Source of the DNA: Chitinivibrionales bacterium
Lineage (GTDB): Bacteria > Fibrobacterota > Chitinivibrionia > Chitinivibrionales > FEN-1185
DNA: 9,478 nt
Assembly: GCA_028718065.1 (NCBI GenBank)
Contig: JAQUMP010000099.1
Coordinates: 1-9,478 of the forward strand
Direction: 5' to 3'
The position numbers were made by a program, and so were the translations under genes. Positions within the stretch are counted from its first letter, which is position 1. Each line of letters opens with the position of its first letter. Positions 5,300-9,478 of the stretch are shown one piece after another. The notes under the pieces were generated by a model. The model searched no databases. It saw only the letters and a list, made by a program, of their open reading frames with translations, and was not told the DNA's origin.

Positions 5300-7366
5300 T
5301 TACTCTTTAGGGGGAATGTTTACTTCCGGCACAGCCGCAGCCGTTGCGGCCAGTTTTTCCTTCATCTGTTTTACAAAATCATCCATGGCGGCCAGATATT
5401 CTTCGTTTTGCTTAGCGCCTATTACCGGGCTGTCCAAACATTCCTTGGGGATTTCGTTTAAAAACATGCTGGGCTTTACGGGCAGACTCTTGTTTCTAAA
5501 GATTTTGGACCCCGCAAAGGACAAAATCAGGCGCTTGCGCGCACGGGTCATGCCCACGTAAAACAAGCGGCGCTCCTCCTCGATCATGCCTTCTTCCACG
5601 GCGCGGGGCGACGGAAAAATGTCGCCATCAAGCCCCGGCATAAACACCACGGAAAATTCCAATCCCTTGGCCTTGTGCAGGGTCATAATGGTAAGGCGGT
5701 TTTTATTGCGCGGCTTTTCGTCCTCGTCGTTGTCGGCGGCCTGGAGCGACAATTCCTGCAGGTAGCCGGCCAGCGTGGGAGCGGTTTTTTTATGAAAGTG
5801 TTCGTACGTCTCCATGCCGCGCAGCAGCTCGGCGATGTTTTCTTTGCAATAGGCAGTGGATGGGTCGCTTTTTTCCTGCAGGGCCAAAAGCTCAAAATAG
5901 CCGGTCTCGGTTAAAAGCGCGCGCGTGGTTTGGGAGAAGCTTCCCTGCGCATACAGCTCGGCGAACCGTTCGCACAGCAGCAAAAAATCGTGCAGTTTGG
6001 CATGCTGCGCCGGCGTAATCGCGGTGGCGTCCTGATGGCGGCGCACGGCCTCCCACAGGCTCATTTTGCGGTCCGATGCCAGTTCGTCAAGCGCCTCCAT
6101 GGCCGCGCCCCGGATGCCCTTGTCCGGCACCTTTAAAATACGGTTCAAGCTCAGTTCGTCCGATTGGTTGGCAAAGAAGCGGATATAGGCCAAAACGTCG
6201 CGCACCTCCTTGCGGTCAAAAAAACTCATGGCCCCCACGATCTTATAGGGTACGCCCTTGGCGCGCAGGGATTCTTCGAACCGCCGCATCATAATGTTAG
6301 TGCGCACCAGCAGGGCATGGTCGCTAAAATCGAATTGCCCGTTTTTGGTATGCGTCATAATCGTATCGGCGATCCAGTCGGCCTCTTCCTTTTCGTCGTC
6401 GGCTTTAAACACCAGGATCGGTTCGTCGCCGCCGCCCGCGGCGGTAATTTGTTTTAACGTGCGTTTACGATTGTGGGCGATCACCCCAAGCGCGCCGGCT
6501 AAAATAGGGGGCGTGCTGCGGTAATTTTTGTCCAGCACGATGGTTATGCATTTGTCAAACACGACCGGAAAAGAGAGGATGTTATCGATGGTGGCGCCCC
6601 GCCAGGCATAGACGGCCTGGTCGTCGTCACCCACCGCCATGATATTGTTGCGCGGGGCCGCCAGCAACTGCGCGAGTTGCATCTGCACGCGGTTGGTGTC
6701 CTGGAATTCATCGATGGAAACAAAATGATATCTTTGAATATAGTGCTGCACAACCTCGGGATACGCTTTAAAAATTTTTAGCGGCAGGAGCAGCAAGTCG
6801 TCAAAGTCAAGACACTGCCGTTTAAGCAACATGGTTTCGTAGCCGCTATAAACGCGACCGGTCAGCAGCAGGGCGTTCTCGCCTTCCTTATATTGATCGG
6901 CATGCAGGCCGTCGTTTTTGGCCCGGCTGATTGCATATAATATGGATTCGTGGTCCTGTTCCTGGGCGCTCTTGCCGACCCCGCGCATGAGGGTTTTAAT
7001 CGTGGCCAACTGCTGGTGCTGGTCCAGAATGGTAAACTGGGGCGCAATGCCGATGCGGCCGCCGTGTTCCCGTAAAATGCGCGCCCCAAAACCGTGAAAG
7101 GTTGCAATGGTCATGTCATTGCCGGCCTTAGTGCCGACCATGGCGATAATGCGCTGCTTCATTTCCGCGGCGGCCTTATTGGTAAAGGTTACCGCCAGAA
7201 TCTGCTCGGGTTTGCACCGTTTTTCGCCCACAAGCCGGGCTATGCGATTGGTGAGTACGCGCGTTTTGCCGCTCCCCGCGCCCGCGAGCACCAAGAGCGG
7301 ACCCTCGTTATGCAGAACGGCTTTTCCCTGGCTGGGATTTAAACCGGAAAGAAAATCATGTTTCAT
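5300..7366 (-). CDS. Superfamily 1A ATP-dependent 3'-5' DNA helicase (Rep/PcrA/UvrD family)
   Basis: All helicase motifs are present in this 688-residue protein: Q motif LNPSQ (9-13), Walker A AGAGSGKT (28-35), motif Ia VTFTNKAAAEM (59-69), TFHGFG (89-94), DFDDLLLLP (187-195), Walker B DEFQDT (219-224), motif III GDDDQAVYAWRG (246-257), motif IV LDKNYRS (278-284), motif V TLHKAKGLEF (562-571) and motif VI VGMTRARKRL (604-613). These enzymes translocate on single-stranded DNA and unwind it during repair or restart of stalled forks. The length and the DFDDLLLLP motif resemble E. coli Rep more than UvrD or PcrA, whose extra C-terminal Tudor-like tail of about 60 residues is not evident; the last 55 residues are charged and Ala-rich. 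The start at 7366 places LNPSQ near the N-terminus, as expected. No Shine-Dalgarno sequence is visible; a TATCAT hexamer at 7405-7400 is a possible -10 without a good -35. Convergent to the toxin-antitoxin operon. Confidence 0.95.
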   Translation of the reverse strand: MKHDFLSGLNPSQGKAVLHNEGPLLVLAGAGSGKTRVLTNRIARLVGEKRCKPEQILAVTFTNKAAAEMKQRIIAMVGTKAGNDMTIATFHGFGARILREHGGRIGIAPQFTILDQHQQLATIKTLMRGVGKSAQEQDHESILYAISRAKNDGLHADQYKEGENALLLTGRVYSGYETMLLKRQCLDFDDLLLLPLKIFKAYPEVVQHYIQRYHFVSIDEFQDTNRVQMQLAQLLAAPRNNIMAVGDDDQAVYAWRGATIDNILSFPVVFDKCITIVLDKNYRSTPPILAGALGVIAHNRKRTLKQITAAGGGDEPILVFKADDEKEEADWIADTIMTHTKNGQFDFSDHALLVRTNIMMRRFEESLRAKGVPYKIVGAMSFFDRKEVRDVLAYIRFFANQSDELSLNRILKVPDKGIRGAAMEALDELASDRKMSLWEAVRRHQDATAITPAQHAKLHDFLLLCERFAELYAQGSFSQTTRALLTETGYFELLALQEKSDPSTAYCKENIAELLRGMETYEHFHKKTAPTLAGYLQELSLQAADNDEDEKPRNKNRLTIMTLHKAKGLEFSVVFMPGLDGDIFPSPRAVEEGMIEEERRLFYVGMTRARKRLILSFAGSKIFRNKSLPVKPSMFLNEIPKECLDSPVIGAKQNEEYLAAMDDFVKQMKEKLAATAAAVPEVNIPPKE

Positions 7367-7447
7367 AATGGTTTGATTTAAAAAAAACGAAAAACAGGTA
7401 TGATAAAATGCGAGGTAATATACGTTTCTTAGGCAGAAAGAATGTGA

Positions 7448-7480
7448 ATAAAAATCGATTATCTTTTTGATTTTTAATCG
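7448..7480 (-). terminator. Candidate AT-rich terminator after the SGNH hydrolase gene
   Basis: On the minus strand CGATTA (7480-7475) can pair with TAATCG (7461-7456) across a 13-base loop, followed by ATTTTTATT. The stem is short and AT-rich. It lies about 18 bases past the hydrolase stop, upstream of the helicase gene, so read-through into the helicase is possible. Confidence 0.4.
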
Positions 7481-7497
7481 GTGAACTTGCGCGGGCT

Positions 7498-8433
7498 TTA
7501 CCGTATTTTAACCACCACCACCTGCTCCCCGATCTTGCTTTTGTCAACCATGACCGTTCCGTTCGGCCGTACCGCGGCACTGCCGAGGGCGGTGCCCTTG
7601 ACGTTATAGAGATCCACGGCTTTCGCGGTTGACGCCAAACCGGGCGACACTTCACCTTTATTGCCGGTAACCACAATAAGCCCCGTCCGTGCGGCAGCGC
7701 CTGAATGCGGCGCAAATGCCCGGGCATTGTTCTTAACGCCGGTGACGGTCATATACGCGCGATATATAATGGCGGCGATGGAATCCGCTCCCGTGTTGCT
7801 CGGGTGTACGCCGTCGGGAAAAAGGAGGGAGTCATGCGCCATGGCGGTGTTAATATCGATTACGGTCAGGCCTTTGGCCTGAGCAACTCGCTTAATGCGA
7901 GGAACGATCCCGTTTTTAATGGTCGAACCATTAATGCCTGCAATCGTATTGTAAAAAGCCGGGCACGGCAGACACAAAAAAATCCGCGGTTTGGGAGAAA
8001 TGGTCAGGAGCGTATCGACCAAGGCCGTCAGGTCGGCAACAAAATGGGTGCTGTCCGTCGCGCAGCCCTGCGGGAGACCCACGCCGGTCCAGTTCGGCGG
8101 TTTGGAATCGTTTGTTCCAAGTTTTACGGTGATAATGGCGGGTTTAAAGGCAAAGACGTTGGCGAGTTTGCCCTTGGTCCAATAGGGCATATCGCCTCCT
8201 TTAAGCAGACAAGTCCCCGACACACCGTCGTTCTCCACCATATAGCCGGTCCCCAACAGTGACTGGAGCGGAACGGCATAACTTTTAAAAGTTCCGAAAG
8301 ATGCGGTCCCCCCCTGGGTAATGCTGTTGCCGATGCATGCCCATTTAATCTGCTGGGCCAAGACCGGGATGTTTAAATATATTACAGCAATACTTATTTT
8401 TAGAAGCGCCGGAACAATTCGTGAGGAGCACAT
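7498..8433 (-). CDS. Secreted SGNH/GDSL hydrolase with a T9SS-like C-terminal tail
   Basis: This 311-residue exported esterase-type protein has a signal peptide (about residues 1-26, predicted cut at VLA|QQ). The SGNH blocks are in order: block I GNSITQG (35-41, nucleophile Ser37), block II ENDGVSGT (67-74, Gly oxyanion residue), block III GTND (106-109, Asn108) and block V PDGVHPS (206-212, Asp207 and His210). All catalytic positions are intact, so an active ester hydrolase is expected. Members of this family often deacetylate polysaccharides or cleave lipids; the substrate cannot be read from sequence. After the catalytic domain, residues from about 250 form a beta-rich tail (VDLYNVKGTALG ... 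VVVVKIR) that resembles C-terminal sorting domains of the type IX secretion family. ATG 8433 has a GGAGGG ribosome site about 11 bases upstream. Divergent from the permease gene. Confidence 0.9.
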   Translation of the reverse strand: MCSSRIVPALLKISIAVIYLNIPVLAQQIKWACIGNSITQGGTASFGTFKSYAVPLQSLLGTGYMVENDGVSGTCLLKGGDMPYWTKGKLANVFAFKPAIITVKLGTNDSKPPNWTGVGLPQGCATDSTHFVADLTALVDTLLTISPKPRIFLCLPCPAFYNTIAGINGSTIKNGIVPRIKRVAQAKGLTVIDINTAMAHDSLLFPDGVHPSNTGADSIAAIIYRAYMTVTGVKNNARAFAPHSGAAARTGLIVVTGNKGEVSPGLASTAKAVDLYNVKGTALGSAAVRPNGTVMVDKSKIGEQVVVVKIR

Positions 8434-8455
8434 TATATTTCTTTCCCTCCAATGT

Positions 8456-8492
8456 TAAATAAAATATGGAAGGGGCTCACCGCCCCTTATAC
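8456..8492 (-). repeat. Hairpin element, copy 1 (read on the minus strand)
   Basis: Read on the minus strand: GGGTATAA context, AAGGGGC (8488-8482), loop GGTGA, GCCCCTT (8476-8470), then CCATATTTTATTT. The stem is a perfect 7 base pairs. It lies about 37 bases upstream of the hydrolase start codon, in its likely 5' leader or promoter. It is an inverted relative of copy 2 at 8609-8647, with matching flanks on both sides of the stem. Confidence 0.7.
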
Positions 8493-8608
8493 CCGGTAAG
8501 GAATATACTTATTGTAGCAAAAACAGTAAGAGCTTTTTCTTTGAAGAGAAGTATCGTATGTCAAGTACAAATTGGCTTTTCCTTTAGCTATAACAAGCAT
8601 TTTCATTA

Positions 8609-8647
8609 CGGGATATAAAGGGCGGAGCCCTTTCCTATAATTTATTT
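8609..8647 (+). repeat. Hairpin element, copy 2
   Basis: Read on the + strand: GGGATATA context, AAAGGGC (8617-8623), loop GGA, GCCCTTT (8627-8633), then CCTATAATTTATTTT. The stem is a perfect 7 base pairs and the element lies about 33 bases upstream of the permease start codon. The right flank includes an exact TATAAT at 8636-8641. Stem, loop purines and both flanks match copy 1 in mirrored orientation. Confidence 0.7.
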
Positions 8648-8665
8648 TGTTTTAAGTATAAATAT

Positions 8666-9478
8666 ATGACAAAAGCTAAAACTTACAAAGGACGCTCGCT
8701 CTGGCAGGACGGCCTGGAGGCATTCTCGCGCAACCGCGCGGCCATGGCAAGCTGTCTCTTTTTATTGCTCTTGTCAATTATCTGCCTCCTGGCGCCCTGG
8801 CTTACCCCCTACACTTACGCCGCCCAGGACCTTAAGCTCGGCGCCGTGGGCCCGGGCGCCGCCCATTGGCTGGGCACCGATTCGCTGGGACGCGACCAAT
8901 TAACGCGCATTCTGTACGGCGGCCGCGTGTCGCTCATGGTAGGCGTGTGCGCCACCTTGGTGGCGGCGGTCATCGGCGTGAGCTGGGGGGCCATTGCCGG
9001 GTTCTCCGGACGGGTAACCGATACCATCATGATGCGCATCGTTGACATAATCTACGCCTTTCCCTTTACCATTTTCGTTATTATTCTCATGGTGTTTTTT
9101 AAAGGCAGCATGGTGCTGCTTTTCTGCGCGATCGGCGCGGTTGAATGGCTTACCATGGCACGCATCGTGCGCGGACAGGTGCTCTCGCTTAAACAGCAGG
9201 AATTCGTGGAAGCGGCCGTAAGCATCGGCCTGCCCGCCCATCGTATTCTGCTGCGCCATATTTTCCCGCACCTTTTGAGTCCGATTATTATTTATACCAC
9301 GCTCACCATTCCCGGCGTCATGCTGCTCGAGGCGTTTTTAAGTTTTTTGGGTCTGGGGGTCCAGCCGCCGGCAAGCTCCTGGGGCATTCTTATCCGTGAA
9401 GGCGCCGAAAGCATGGAACAATATCCGTGGTTGCTGATATTTCCCGGCGTCTTTTTATCGTGCACACTTTTGGCGCTA
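8666..9478 (+). CDS. OppC/DppC-type peptide ABC transporter permease, 3'-truncated by the window
   Basis: 271 codons are visible without a stop. The N-terminus RNRAAMASCLFLLLLSIICL (22-41), followed by LAPWLTPY, is the typical OppC N-terminal segment with the first membrane span. Then come HWLGTDSLGRDQLTRILYGG-type residues, the hallmark entry to the permease domain, further hydrophobic spans, and the coupling (EAA) loop from E179: EFVEAAVSIGLP, RILLRHIFPHLLSP. The segment LLEAFLSFLGLGVQPPASSW is characteristic of OppC/DppC subunits. It would form the inner-membrane channel of a di/oligopeptide (or nickel/glutathione-type) importer with an OppB-like partner; the substrate is unknown. Family members are about 280-300 residues, so only the last few tens are missing. 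No Shine-Dalgarno precedes ATG 8666. No oppB lies upstream in this window, which is unusual because oppB normally precedes oppC. Confidence 0.92.
   Translation, partial: MTKAKTYKGRSLWQDGLEAFSRNRAAMASCLFLLLLSIICLLAPWLTPYTYAAQDLKLGAVGPGAAHWLGTDSLGRDQLTRILYGGRVSLMVGVCATLVAAVIGVSWGAIAGFSGRVTDTIMMRIVDIIYAFPFTIFVIILMVFFKGSMVLLFCAIGAVEWLTMARIVRGQVLSLKQQEFVEAAVSIGLPAHRILLRHIFPHLLSPIIIYTTLTIPGVMLLEAFLSFLGLGVQPPASSWGILIREGAESMEQYPWLLIFPGVFLSCTLLAL

Larger units (their letters stand above)
8434..8665. other. Divergent intergenic region between SGNH hydrolase and ABC permease genes
   Basis: These 232 AT-rich bases must hold promoters for both directions. They contain two mirrored hairpin elements, listed separately. 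A TTGACA hexamer is present on the minus strand at 8564-8559 but has no convincing -10 at 16-18 bases. A TATAAT hexamer on the + strand at 8636-8641 has no -35 match. No ORF with family features is seen. Confidence 0.45.

Noticed and set aside
4431..5300. Toxin-antitoxin region considered as an insertion sequence or integron cassette
   Set aside because: No transposase or integrase, no terminal inverted repeats spanning the module, and no obvious target-site duplication could be found by eye.
7705..8262. Plus-strand 185-codon open frame opposite the SGNH hydrolase
   Set aside because: The minus strand carries all SGNH catalytic blocks in order; the plus-strand product has no recognisable features.
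8617..8641. TATAAT at 8636-8641 as a strong permease promoter
   Set aside because: The position expected for the -35 box (about 8613-8618) has no match and is occupied by the hairpin arm, so the hexamer alone is not enough.
8900..9271. Minus-strand 123-codon open frame opposite the permease, and its neighbour at 8815-9048
   Set aside because: The plus-strand frame is an unmistakable OppC-type permease; these are shadows in GC-rich coding DNA.

Overview
The window carries parts of seven protein genes and looks like a chromosomal segment from a Gram-negative bacterium of the Fibrobacterota / Chitinispirillia neighbourhood, or another FCB-group lineage. The main pointer is the C-terminal domain of the large + strand lipoprotein, which has the pattern of the 'Fibrobacter succinogenes major paralogous domain'. 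InlB-type repeats, an Asp-box protein and a secreted SGNH hydrolase with a T9SS-like tail fit such an organism. The taxonomic call is inference from domain content only.

Layout. 1-1044 (-) is a secreted Asp-box/BNR repeat protein whose 3' end lies off the window. Divergent to it, 1350-4430 (+) is a 1026-residue probable surface lipoprotein: signal peptide, PKD-like domain, nine InlB/Listeria-Bacteroides repeats and the Fib_succ_major domain. Two candidate intrinsic terminators follow. Next is a small type II toxin-antitoxin operon (4661-5282, +): a BrnT-family toxin overlapping a CopG/BrnA-type antitoxin by 20 bases, with a perfect inverted repeat between its putative -35 and -10 boxes. Convergent to it is a Rep/PcrA/UvrD-type DNA helicase (7366-5300, -), then a secreted SGNH/GDSL hydrolase (8433-7498, -). 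After a 232-base divergent intergenic region with two inverted copies of a hairpin element comes the start of an OppC/DppC-type ABC permease (8666-9478, +, cut by the window edge).

How the genes relate. The Asp-box protein, the lipoprotein and the SGNH hydrolase are all exported and together suggest surface interaction or polysaccharide-related work, but there is no evidence of one operon. The toxin-antitoxin pair is self-contained, has an AT-rich flank and sits between a terminator and the helicase 3' end, like a small inserted module. The helicase and permease are housekeeping-type genes, visibly richer in GC than the toxin-antitoxin stretch.

No tRNA, rRNA, CRISPR array, transposase or integrase was seen. 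Every gene belongs to a known family. The parts that look least described are non-coding or architectural: the mirrored hairpin elements at 8456-8650, the higher-order duplication inside the InlB repeats, and the operator-in-promoter, near-leaderless start of the toxin operon.
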